Part shown: in pieces, positions 43,203 through 51,396 of the stretch
How positions within the stretch are numbered: position 1 is the stretch's first letter
How the letters are laid out: every line of letters begins with the position of its first letter
Assembly: GCA_030614785.1 (NCBI GenBank)
Contig: JAUWTJ010000023.1
Coordinates: forward strand, 1 to 52,664
Direction: 5' to 3'
DNA from: Alphaproteobacteria bacterium
Lineage (GTDB): Bacteria > Pseudomonadota > Alphaproteobacteria > M2410
DNA: 52,664 nucleotides
Program-made: the position numbers and the translations under genes
Notes under the pieces: model-generated
What the model saw: the letters and a program-made list of their open reading frames with translations, nothing else
Told to the model about the DNA's origin: nothing
The model's database searches: none

Positions 43203-44498
43203 CTACTCTCCGAAAACGCGCTTGAAGATCGTGTCGACCTGTTTGGTATGATAGTCGAGGTTGAACTTTGAGGCGATCTCATCATTGCTCAGGTATTTGC
43301 CAACTTCCTCATCGGCCTGCAACAGGTCAAGGAAATTGCCTTCGCCGCGCCAGACCGGCATGGCATTGCGCTGCACGAGGCGGTACGCATCCTCGCGCGA
43401 GCAGCCTGCCTGAGTGAGGGCCAAAAGCACGCGCTGGGAATGAACAAGGCCGCCAAGGCGGTCGAGGTTCTTCTGCATGTTTTCAGGGTAAACCAGCAGG
43501 TTCTTGATCACGCCGGTGAGCCGGGCCAGCGCAAAGTCGAGGGTAACCGTGGCATCCGGGCCAATGCCGCGCTCGACAGACGAGTGCGAAATATCCCGCT
43601 CGTGCCACAGGGCCACGTTTTCCATCGCCGGGATTGCTGTCATGCGGACAAGGCGGGCAAGGCCCGTGAGGTTTTCCGTCAGGATCGGGTTGCGCTTGTG
43701 CGGCATGGCAGAAGAGCCTTTTTGACCCTCGGAAAAAAACTCCTCAACTTCAAGGACTTCCGTACGCTGAAGATGACGAATTTCGGTGGCAACCCGCTCG
43801 ATGGAACTGGCGATCACACCGAGCGTGGCAAAGAACATGGCGTGACGGTCGCGCGGAATTACCTGTGTCGAGACCGGCTCGGCCTCCAGCCCAAGGGCTT
43901 TGGCGACATGTTCTTCAACGCGCGGGTCGATATTGGCGAAGGTGCCGACGGCGCCGGAAATTGCGCAGGTCGCAATATCCTTACGGGCGGCGAGGAGCCT
44001 GATCTTGTTGCGTTCGAATTCGGCATAGGCCTGGGCCATTTTGAGGCCAAAGGTCGTGGGTTCGGCGTGGATACCGTGGCTCCGACCGATGCAAACCGTA
44101 TCCTTGTGCGCCATCGCCTGGGTCTTGATGGCGGCAAGCAGCTCATCCAGATCAGCCAGAAGGATGTCGGACGCGCGCACCAATTGGACATTGAAACAGG
44201 TGTCGAGCACATCCGAGGAGGTCATGCCCTGGTGGACGAAGCGGGCTTCATCCCCGACGTGTTCGGCGAGACTGGTCAGGAACGCGATAACGTCGTGTTT
44301 GACCTCGCGTTCGATCTCGTCAATCCGGTCGACCTCAAAGCCGCCACGTTCCCAGACGGCTTTTGCGGCTTCCCTGGGGACAACGCCGAGCTCGGCCTGG
44401 GCGTCCATGGCGTGGGCTTCGATTTCAAACCAGATCTGAAATCGGCTCTCGGGCTCCCAAAGGGCGGCCATTTCCGGCCGTGTATAACGAGGAATCAT
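43203..44498 (-). CDS. purB: Adenylosuccinate lyase
   Basis: A 431-residue fumarase/aspartase-superfamily enzyme acting twice in purine synthesis (SAICAR to AICAR, adenylosuccinate to AMP). The flexible loop signature is GQKGSSAMPHKRNP, with the catalytic Ser; GRSHGIHAEPTTFG holds the catalytic His. Length is normal. The purine operon thus continues across the zeta gene with the same orientation as purC. Confidence 0.97.
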   Translation of the reverse strand: MIPRYTRPEMAALWEPESRFQIWFEIEAHAMDAQAELGVVPREAAKAVWERGGFEVDRIDEIEREVKHDVIAFLTSLAEHVGDEARFVHQGMTSSDVLDTCFNVQLVRASDILLADLDELLAAIKTQAMAHKDTVCIGRSHGIHAEPTTFGLKMAQAYAEFERNKIRLLAARKDIATCAISGAVGTFANIDPRVEEHVAKALGLEAEPVSTQVIPRDRHAMFFATLGVIASSIERVATEIRHLQRTEVLEVEEFFSEGQKGSSAMPHKRNPILTENLTGLARLVRMTAIPAMENVALWHERDISHSSVERGIGPDATVTLDFALARLTGVIKNLLVYPENMQKNLDRLGGLVHSQRVLLALTQAGCSREDAYRLVQRNAMPVWRGEGNFLDLLQADEEVGKYLSNDEIASKFNLDYHTKQVDTIFKRVFGE

Positions 44499-44586
44499 GG
44501 GGCGTCGGTCTCCAACAGTCTTGTTATGGAATTATGGCGCTGGTGTAACGCAAGGGGTGCCCGATGGCAAGGGGATGGGCTTGTCT

Positions 44587-46638
44587 CTACAAACTCACCC
44601 GAACACCCATCGCAAAGAACCGTTCTTCGCCGGGGAAATAGCGATGACTGCCAAAGGCAAAGTCGGCTCTGTCCGCATACGCTGTATCGGCGAGGTTGAG
44701 GATGCGACCGTAGACCGAGAAGTTCTCATTCAACTTGTAGCTGGCTCTCAGATTAAAGAGGTCGTGGCCATCGTATTTGTGGAGGTTGGATTCATCGGTG
44801 AAGTACTCGTCCATGTGAACCCATTCGAGTTCAGTGCGAAGCGCTTCGACAGGTGTCCAGCCAAGTCGGACATTGGCGAGAAATTTCGGCGCGGTGTCGA
44901 TGTCGTTCCCGTCCTGGATACTCAAATGATCAAACGCATAGGTGTGCTTTGCGTAGGACAGAGCACCGCGGATGTCGACGGTTTCATGCAGGTCGGCAAG
45001 GAAGCTGAGCTCAATGCCAGCGTGTTCGGTCTTGCCATCGGATACATTGAGGCCATTCGAATCTCTGAAGAAGTAATTGTCCTTACGCATGACATATCCG
45101 GTCAATTCAAATTGAACGGGTCCCTCAGACCCCCGCAGTCCTGCTTCAATGCTGTCAACAATTTCAGGGTCAGCATCTCCGGCGATCTGTTTGAACTGAA
45201 GACGGTAGAGGTCTGTTGTCTGCGGCGCGCGCTGGCCTCTTGCATAAAGAGCAAAGAGCGTCAGGTCCTCGCTGAGTTGATGCGTGATGCCCAGTTTTGG
45301 TGTGGCTGTGGTGAAATTATCGGAACGGTCGGCAACACGTTGATAGCGTTTCGTTGGATCGAGAAAGGTATCGGCCTTGTTGTCGTAGTCGTAGCTGGTC
45401 AGATCGACGCGCAAGCCTGCCGTTACCCGAGTTTTCTTATTGATTTCCCATTCCGTGTGGACATAGGGAGAGGCTGTGACTGCTTCGACTTCATAGTCGT
45501 AGTGCGTTCCGGTCACGAAGCTGAACAGATCCGGTTCATCCTGAACTTCACTCAGGAAGCCGTCGGTGTACTCAAGATCCAAACCTGCGATGATGATATT
45601 CTCGCCGCTTTCCTTGTAGAGACGTGATTGCACACCGAAGCTCTTGTGGCCGTTCTGCTCAAGTGATTTTGCCGGCAGGAAGTGCATCATGAAGTCCATG
45701 TCGGTCTTGCGGGCATAGGGCGTGATGGTCAGTGTCGTGTCACTGGAGAGCTGACGGTCCCAGCGCAGGTAGGCGCGAATGGCATGCGCATCACGAAAAG
45801 CTTCCGGGTTGGGGTTGGATTTGGCCAGCGCCTCGTCCCTGTAGGCCTCGAAGCCTTCAATAAAACCGGCGGTCTCCTGATTGAGATTGTTAAACGAAAC
45901 GACAAAGGTAAAACTGTCCTGGCCATTGTCCCAATCGGTGCGGAGCGTTGCCTTTTGCTGGTCATAACCGGAAGCGTCGCGCCAGCCGCCATCATGTTTC
46001 AGCGTCACGGCCAGAACACCGTTATGCTCGTCGCCAGGAAAGCGGGTCGTAAGCTTGCCGACAACCTGGTCGTGCGAGCCCCATGACAGGTCGTAAGTCG
46101 AGCTGTCGAGGTCTCCGGGTGCCGACGTCAGGACGTTAACGAGGCCGTGAACCGCGTTGGAGCCATAGAGCGCGCTGCCGGGCCCACGGATAACCTCGAT
46201 GCGCCCCGCCTGCTCGGTATGGGCTTCAAATAGTCCATTGAGATTGGCAAAGCCTGACGAGCGCAGCGGAATGCCGTCTTCGAGATAGAGGAACGATCCG
46301 GCTCCTGCGCCTGCCGTCAAGACAGGCGAGCGGATGGATGTCAAATGCTCCTGGCCATTGCCGTGCTGGATGTTGACACCAGGCAAACGGTTGAGGATGT
46401 CGGAGACATGTTCCGCCGCGATGAAACCAACATCATCAATCGAAGCCGCATTGCCGGCGTGCTCGCTAAGAGGCGCGGCCCTGTGGGTTGCCGTGATTAT
46501 GATCTCTTCAACTGAGTCCGGTGAGTCTGGCGTTTGTGCATTGGCGGACACAGGCATGAGCGACAGGCAAAGGCCCGTCGTTGCCATTGCGAGATATCGG
46601 GTAGTCTTTTTATTTTTGTTGATCGACATTTGACACAT
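44587..46638 (-). CDS. TonB-dependent outer-membrane receptor
   Basis: A 683-residue receptor with signal peptide (about 32 residues, ending SANAQT), a TonB box-like EEIIITATHR, a plug domain (DILNRLPGVNIQHGNGQ, EVIRGPGSALYGSNAVHG) and a beta-barrel ending in a C-terminal hydrophobic strand (FFAMGVRVSL, last residue Leu rather than Phe). The ATG at 46638 shares one base with the stop of the dehydrogenase gene (TGATG), so translation is probably coupled; ATG at 46629 is an alternative. Cargo is not predictable from sequence, but linkage suggests a link to PQQ or sugars. Confidence 0.9.
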   Translation of the reverse strand: MCQMSINKNKKTTRYLAMATTGLCLSLMPVSANAQTPDSPDSVEEIIITATHRAAPLSEHAGNAASIDDVGFIAAEHVSDILNRLPGVNIQHGNGQEHLTSIRSPVLTAGAGAGSFLYLEDGIPLRSSGFANLNGLFEAHTEQAGRIEVIRGPGSALYGSNAVHGLVNVLTSAPGDLDSSTYDLSWGSHDQVVGKLTTRFPGDEHNGVLAVTLKHDGGWRDASGYDQQKATLRTDWDNGQDSFTFVVSFNNLNQETAGFIEGFEAYRDEALAKSNPNPEAFRDAHAIRAYLRWDRQLSSDTTLTITPYARKTDMDFMMHFLPAKSLEQNGHKSFGVQSRLYKESGENIIIAGLDLEYTDGFLSEVQDEPDLFSFVTGTHYDYEVEAVTASPYVHTEWEINKKTRVTAGLRVDLTSYDYDNKADTFLDPTKRYQRVADRSDNFTTATPKLGITHQLSEDLTLFALYARGQRAPQTTDLYRLQFKQIAGDADPEIVDSIEAGLRGSEGPVQFELTGYVMRKDNYFFRDSNGLNVSDGKTEHAGIELSFLADLHETVDIRGALSYAKHTYAFDHLSIQDGNDIDTAPKFLANVRLGWTPVEALRTELEWVHMDEYFTDESNLHKYDGHDLFNLRASYKLNENFSVYGRILNLADTAYADRADFAFGSHRYFPGEERFFAMGVRVSL

Positions 46639-47879
46639 CACTTTTCGGTTTTTGTTATTTTCCAGATCCGACCCTTCATGGAGTCGGACACGTAGAGCGC
46701 GCCGTCCGGTCCTTCGGCGACGCCAACGGGGCGATAGACTGCTTCGCGCGAGTCAGCCAGTTCCTCGTCGCCGCTGAAGCCGGTGGCGATATCGATCGAC
46801 GGGCCGTTGATTTCCCCCACCTTGAACGGGACAAAGACGACGCGGTAACCCTGCTGAGGCTTTGGTGCCCGGTTCCAGGACCCGTGGAAGGCGATAAAGG
46901 CGCCGCCCTTCATGGTCGGGCTGAAGGCGCCTGACTTGTAAAAGATGAGATCGTTCGGCGCCCAGTGGGCCGGGAAGGTACGGATCGGCTTTTTGTATTT
47001 GTTCTTGGGAGCTTTGGTTTTGCCGTCGCCGCCATATTCGGGACCTTGCATGCGTTTTTTCTTTGCCGGATCGAAATAGGTGAAGGGCCAGCCCAGATTG
47101 GCGCCGTCGTGTACGTAATGAAACTCTTCGGCTGGCAATTCCGCATTGTCATCGACAGTAAAGTGATCGGCCCAGAGGGTGCCGAGCTGATCGCGGCCAT
47201 GTTGCACAAGGTGCAGGCCGCCGCCTGGATGCCAGGCAATGGCCATGGCGTTGCGCAAGCCGGTCACATAACGATGCCCGTCTGCTTCCTGGGTCTGTCC
47301 CGTTCGGGCCGCATCAAAGCGCCAGACGCCTGCCTGGCGATCAAGATGAGGGCAAGGGTCTTGCCCCGGCGAGCCGGCAGAGCGTGGCTGCACCTGACAG
47401 GCATTCGAAGGCGCGCCGACATTGACATAGATGTGGCCTTCGTCGTCGAAGGTGAACGTCTTGGCGGCGTGCTGGCGCTGTTTGATGAAGCCGGAAATGA
47501 CGCTTTCAATATCGCCGGTTGGCAGAAGTGCGCCGTCCGAGAGCTTTGCCCGGAAAATTTCGACATTGCTTGAGAAGTAGAGATAACCATCATGGATATC
47601 GACTTCCGTTTCCGCTTCAGACGGAAACTCCTCAACGACATCGGCCTTGCTGTCGCCATCGGTGTCCCGCAGCGCCATGATGCCCTGATCGCCGCGCATG
47701 GCGACATAAACGTCGCCGTTATTCCTGACAACGAGATGGCGGGCGCGTCCAAGATTATCGGCAAAGATCGTTGCGGAGTAGCCTTCGGCCAGCGTGATCC
47801 CGATATCGGTTTCTTCGGCATTGGCTCCGATGGCAACAGAGCAAACTATGGCGCTGGCAAGCGCGAGAACCTTCAACAT
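46638..47879 (-). CDS. PQQ-dependent sugar dehydrogenase-like protein (L-sorbosone/glucose dehydrogenase family)
   Basis: A 413-residue secreted beta-propeller protein. The signal peptide covers about residues 1-21 (cleavage after GANA). Blocks include LAEGYSATIFADNLG, the EVDIHDGYLYFSSNVEIFR region, GLRNAMAIAWHPGG and VGVAEGPDGALYVSD, typical of soluble PQQ sugar/sorbosone dehydrogenases, which act in the periplasm and use calcium and PQQ. No PQQ synthesis genes are in the window. It is followed by the receptor gene, overlapping its start, and lies 25 bp from radC. Confidence 0.87.
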   Translation of the reverse strand: MLKVLALASAIVCSVAIGANAEETDIGITLAEGYSATIFADNLGRARHLVVRNNGDVYVAMRGDQGIMALRDTDGDSKADVVEEFPSEAETEVDIHDGYLYFSSNVEIFRAKLSDGALLPTGDIESVISGFIKQRQHAAKTFTFDDEGHIYVNVGAPSNACQVQPRSAGSPGQDPCPHLDRQAGVWRFDAARTGQTQEADGHRYVTGLRNAMAIAWHPGGGLHLVQHGRDQLGTLWADHFTVDDNAELPAEEFHYVHDGANLGWPFTYFDPAKKKRMQGPEYGGDGKTKAPKNKYKKPIRTFPAHWAPNDLIFYKSGAFSPTMKGGAFIAFHGSWNRAPKPQQGYRVVFVPFKVGEINGPSIDIATGFSGDEELADSREAVYRPVGVAEGPDGALYVSDSMKGRIWKITKTEK

Positions 47880-47904
47880 ATCGATTTTCCCAATTGTTTT
47901 TCTT

Positions 47905-48600
47905 CTAGATCAAACCCAATGACTTGAAACTGACGTGCTCGCCCATTCCGATCACCAGATGATCGTGGACAGAAACACCAACCGGTTGGCCTGCGTCAAG
48001 GATTTTGCGGGTCATTTGAATGTCGGCCTTTGACGGGGTCGGGTCGCCGCTGGGATGGTTGTGCACCAGAATGATGGCCGACGCGCCCAGCTCGAGCGCG
48101 CGTTTGACGACTTCGCGTGGATAGACCGGCGTATGGTCGATGGTGCCTTCCTGCTGAACTTCATCGGCGATGATCTTGTTCTTGCGATCGAGGAAGAGGA
48201 TACGGAAGATCTCTTTTTCATTGTGGGCCATGCTGGCCTGGCAATAATCCAGTAATGCCGTCCAGTTTGAAATTGCCGGGCGGTCCATCATCTTGCCCTG
48301 GGCGAGTTTGACGGATGCGGCCTGAACGACCTTCAATTCAAGCGCGACCTTGTCGCTGACGCCGGGGACCTCCATCAAGCGCTGGTTTGGCGCACTAATG
48401 ACACCGGCGAACGAGCCGAAGCGCTCAATCAGATCCTTTGCCAGAGGTTTGACGTCGCGCCTCGGAATGGCGCGAAACAGCACCAGCTCCAGAAGCTCGT
48501 AATCGTGCAGACCGTCGCTGCCCGATTTGGCAAACCTCTGCCGCAACCGGTCACGGTGGCCGACATGGTGGGGTTCAGGTTTCTTCGCCGATGCGGTCAC
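47905..48600 (-). CDS. radC: RadC-family JAB-domain protein
   Basis: A 231-residue RadC protein with HhH-like start (HRDRLRQRFAKSGSDGLHD), LMEVPGVSDKVALELK, and the JAB/MPN metalloprotease-like motif in LVHNHPSGDPTPSKADIQMT (HxH and Asp). GTG at 48600 is chosen: it gives the usual RadC length and GGGGA lies 8 bp upstream; the frame extends farther without homology. Despite the old name its repair role is doubtful. Confidence 0.93.
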   Translation of the reverse strand: MTASAKKPEPHHVGHRDRLRQRFAKSGSDGLHDYELLELVLFRAIPRRDVKPLAKDLIERFGSFAGVISAPNQRLMEVPGVSDKVALELKVVQAASVKLAQGKMMDRPAISNWTALLDYCQASMAHNEKEIFRILFLDRKNKIIADEVQQEGTIDHTPVYPREVVKRALELGASAIILVHNHPSGDPTPSKADIQMTRKILDAGQPVGVSVHDHLVIGMGEHVSFKSLGLI

Positions 48601-48629
48601 GTGCCAGGTCCCCGTTCTTGTGATGCACT

Positions 48630-49454
48630 CTAGCCTTCGAAGGCAGGCTTGTGGAGACCAGCGGGGGAGGTGGTGAAGATTTCCACACCGTCCTGTGTGA
48701 CGCCGACGGAGTGTTCGAACTGGGCGGTGAGGGAGCGGTCGCGCGTCACGGCTGTCCAGCCGTCGCTCTTCATGCGCACTGCTGATTTGCCAAGATTGAT
48801 CATCGGCTCGACGGTAAAGAACATGCCCTCCTTGAGCAGTGTGCCGTGGCCGCGCTGACCAAAATGCATGATGTTCGGAGTGTCGTGAAACACGCGGCCG
48901 ATGCCGTGGCCACAAAAATCGCGGACAATGGAATAGCGCTGCGCCTCGGCATATTCCTGAATGGCGGCGCCAATGTCGCCGGTGGTCGCGCCTGGCTTGA
49001 TCTCGGCAATGCCCAGCATCATGGCCTCATAGGTCGCATCAACCAGCTTGCGCGCCTTGAGCGGTACATCGCCGACGAGGAACGTGCGACTTGAATCGCC
49101 GTGCCAGCCATCGACGATGTAGGTGACGTCGATGTTGATGATTTCACCTGACTTGAGAGGCTTGTCGTTGGGGATGCCGTGGCAGACCACATGATTGATC
49201 GAGGTGCAAATCGATTTGGTATAGCCGCGATAGTCAATCGTCGCGCTGAACGCGCCGAGGTCCATGCCATGTTGGTAACAAAACCTGTCGAGTTCGCCGG
49301 TGGTGACACCAGGTTTCACAAGCGGTGTCACAGCATCAAGGGTCAGCGCGGCGACACGGCCAGCCTTGCGCATGCCTTCAAAGTCTTCCGGCTCGTGGAT
49401 CTTGATCCGGCCATTGTTCACATCAGGCGAGGCGGCGGCTTCGATATAGGTCAT
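48630..49454 (-). CDS. map: Methionine aminopeptidase, type I
   Basis: A 274-residue metalloenzyme that trims the initiator Met. The pita-bread fold metal ligands are visible: Asp in INIDVTYIVDGWHGDSSRTF, His in FCGHGIGRVFHD, and Glu in FTVEPMINLG and QFEHSVGVTQDG. Length fits type I. It lies 29 bp upstream of radC on the same strand and probably cotranscribes with it. Confidence 0.96.
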   Translation of the reverse strand: MTYIEAAASPDVNNGRIKIHEPEDFEGMRKAGRVAALTLDAVTPLVKPGVTTGELDRFCYQHGMDLGAFSATIDYRGYTKSICTSINHVVCHGIPNDKPLKSGEIINIDVTYIVDGWHGDSSRTFLVGDVPLKARKLVDATYEAMMLGIAEIKPGATTGDIGAAIQEYAEAQRYSIVRDFCGHGIGRVFHDTPNIMHFGQRGHGTLLKEGMFFTVEPMINLGKSAVRMKSDGWTAVTRDRSLTAQFEHSVGVTQDGVEIFTTSPAGLHKPAFEG

Positions 49455-49493
49455 GGGTGCGCGGGCTTTCCTGTCTGCGAAGATAAAACGGCA

Positions 49494-50207
49494 CTATAGT
49501 GCGATTTCCAGAGGCTGGTTTAGAGTTATGTGTTCCAGCGTAATATTGCAATCCCAACATATCACCTCGACGCCCTCTGCCACCACTTTGACGAGGGTTT
49601 CTGCGTAGAGCGGGTCGATATCGGAGGCGAACCCGAGGCGGTTACAGTCGGTTCTCTGGACCAGATAGAACATCACGGCGCGGTGGCCCTGGCTCACCAT
49701 ATTGGCCAGTTCACGCAGATGTTTAGTTCCGCGCGCCGTTACAGAATCGGGAAACTCGGCATATCCTTTTTCCCGCATCAGGTGGACATTCTTGACTTCC
49801 ACATAGCAGGGCGGCTTGCCCTCGCTTTCCAGCAGCAGGTCGATCCGGCTGTTTTCGCCATATTTGACCTCTCTGCGGATGGTCTCATAAGTATCGAGGC
49901 CGGCAATCTCGCCTGCGCGCAGGGCTGCCTCGACGATCCGGTTGGGGTGCGCGGTGTTGATCCCGACGAGGCCGCCGTCCACCTCCAGAATCTCAAGGGA
50001 ATGACTGAGTTTACGTTTTGGATTGTCACTCTTTGACAGGTAAGCGGTAAGCCCGGGCTCCTTCAGGCCGGTCATGGCCCCGGGATTGGCGCAGTGGGCC
50101 GTGATCATCTCGCCATTTTCAAGCTCGATATCGGCCAGAAAGCGCTTGTAGCGCTTGAGCAATGTGCCTTTGATGAGAGGGCGGTCGGGCAGGCCGGGCC
50201 AGTCCAT
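49494..50207 (-). CDS. sfsA: SfsA-family nuclease
   Basis: A 237-residue SfsA protein: LIKGTLLKRYKRFLADIEL, AHCANPGAMTGL, SRIDLLLESEGKPPCYVEVK with the nuclease-like D..ExK motif, and KHLRELANMVSQGHRAVMFY. SfsA was first seen as a sugar-fermentation stimulator in Escherichia coli and is now viewed as a DNA/RNA nuclease. AGGAG precedes the ATG at 50207. Confidence 0.94.
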   Translation of the reverse strand: MDWPGLPDRPLIKGTLLKRYKRFLADIELENGEMITAHCANPGAMTGLKEPGLTAYLSKSDNPKRKLSHSLEILEVDGGLVGINTAHPNRIVEAALRAGEIAGLDTYETIRREVKYGENSRIDLLLESEGKPPCYVEVKNVHLMREKGYAEFPDSVTARGTKHLRELANMVSQGHRAVMFYLVQRTDCNRLGFASDIDPLYAETLVKVVAEGVEVICWDCNITLEHITLNQPLEIAL

Positions 50208-50304
50208 TTGAGACTCCTGTTTCCTTTGAGCGGTCATCAGGTGTTAAATGGCAGCGCAGATCCAAAAGCAACAAGAACAACAGGGCGCAATCCGGGAGAC
50301 AGAC

Positions 50305-51066
50305 GTGTCAGACGAAAAAAAAGAGGTTACCGCAGCGATCCTCATCATCGGCGATGAAATTCTCTCCGGGCGCACGAAGGACACCAACACCTCGACTATT
50401 GCGCTTTTTCTCGGCGAGCGCGGCATCGAGGTGCGCGAGACCCGTACGGTTCCCGACGTCGAAAAGGTGATTGTCGAGGCGGTGAACGATTTTCGCGGTC
50501 GCTTCGACTATGTCTTCACCACGGGAGGCATCGGCCCGACCCACGATGACATTACCGCTGACAGCATGGCGAAGGCCTTTGGCGTTGGTATCGACTACCA
50601 CCCGGACGTCCTCGCGCTGTTCAACAAACATTACGCCGAAGGCCAGCTCAACGAGGCCCGGATGCGCATGGCCCGGATCCCCGACGGGGCCAGCCTGATC
50701 GACAACCCGATCTCCAAGGCACCGGGGTTTAATCTGGAAAACGTGTTTGTTATGGCGGGGATACCGGTGATTGTTGAAGCAATGCTTGATAGCATCGGGC
50801 CGCAATTGACCGGCGGCGCCAGGATGCTGTCGGTCACCATTGCCGGCCATGTCACCGAAGGCCAGATCGCGGGTCCGCTTGCCGCGCTGGAAGAAAAATA
50901 CGCCGGGGTCAAGGCCGGCTCCTATCCCTTTTACCGCGGCAATCGCTACGGCGTCTCCATGGTCCTGCGCTCGACCGAGCGGGCGGAGCTTGAAGCCGCT
51001 GCGGAGGAAGCCGCCGCGTTCGTCAATGGCTTCGACGTCGAGCCGGACGTGATCTGGCAGGAATGA
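50305..51066 (+). CDS. MoaB/CinA N-terminal-domain (molybdopterin-binding-like) protein
   Basis: A 253-residue protein with the MoaB/MogA-like domain of CinA: AILIIGDEILSGRTKDTN and FTTGGIGPTHDDITADS hold the nucleotide/pterin-binding motifs. It lacks the CinA C-terminal amidase domain. GTG at 50305 follows GGGAG at about 6 bp; ATG at 50248 would add 19 residues rich in Gln. Such stand-alone proteins are usually annotated competence/damage-inducible protein A; the real substrate is not settled. Confidence 0.88.
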   Translation: MSDEKKEVTAAILIIGDEILSGRTKDTNTSTIALFLGERGIEVRETRTVPDVEKVIVEAVNDFRGRFDYVFTTGGIGPTHDDITADSMAKAFGVGIDYHPDVLALFNKHYAEGQLNEARMRMARIPDGASLIDNPISKAPGFNLENVFVMAGIPVIVEAMLDSIGPQLTGGARMLSVTIAGHVTEGQIAGPLAALEEKYAGVKAGSYPFYRGNRYGVSMVLRSTERAELEAAAEEAAAFVNGFDVEPDVIWQE

Positions 51067-51067
51067 T

Positions 51068-51118
51068 TACCATGTTTTATCCATATGGTGTCTGACCCCA
51101 TTTGCTTTAAACATGGTA
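51068..51118. repeat. Inverted repeat around a GTGTCTGACCCCAT core
   Basis: TACCATGTTT at 51068-51077 and AAACATGGTA at 51109-51118 are perfect 10-bp arms, 31 bp apart. The inner part contains GGTGTCTGACCCCATTT. It starts one base after the CinA-type gene stop. No T run follows, so it is more likely a small mobile or REP-like element than a plain terminator. Confidence 0.6.
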
Positions 51119-51192
51119 CCTTCAATTCCTCTGGCACCTGCGTGGCAAATCAGGCAAAAGGGGCGGCACTCGTGCGTCTTTTGGTGCCTCAA

Positions 51193-51279
51193 GCGGACAT
51201 GGCGGAATTGGTATACGCAACAGACTTAAAATCTGTCCCTCGTAAGAGGATGGGGGTTCAAGTCCCCCTGTCCGCACCA
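51193..51279 (+). tRNA. tRNA-Leu (UAA)
   Basis: GCGGACA and TGTCCGC close the acceptor stem, and the CCA end is encoded. The anticodon stem ACAGA/TCTGT encloses the loop CTTAAAA, giving anticodon UAA. The long variable arm (CCCTCGTAAGAGGATGG) is the class II type of tRNA-Leu, and GGTTCAA marks the T-loop. The 87-nt length fits. Confidence 0.97.
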
Positions 51280-51297
51280 CCCTGCGCCCTTGCGGGC

Positions 51298-51319
51298 TTC
51301 GGGTGGCTGGCCACCCGAA
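51298..51319 (+). other. Hairpin downstream of tRNA-Leu
   Basis: TTCGGGTGGC-TG-GCCACCCGAA is a perfect 10-bp stem with a 2-nt loop, 18 bp past the tRNA. No T run follows, so it may aid 3'-end processing or weakly terminate transcription. A partial echo (GGGTGGCTGTTGCCAC) lies at about 51360. Confidence 0.5.
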
Positions 51320-51396
51320 ACCGTTAGAGGGCAGGAGTGTCGCCCGAAGCTTTAGCGTAGGGTGGCTGTTGCCACGTAAACAAGCTTGAGAGTCCT

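Noticed and set aside
43440-45627. Two long plus-strand frames opposite purB and the TonB receptor
   Set aside because: Both are antisense to strongly supported genes and show no family motif.
51068-51118. Plain intrinsic terminator for the CinA-type gene
   Set aside because: The arms are 31 bp apart and no T run follows, so an element or processing site is a better description.
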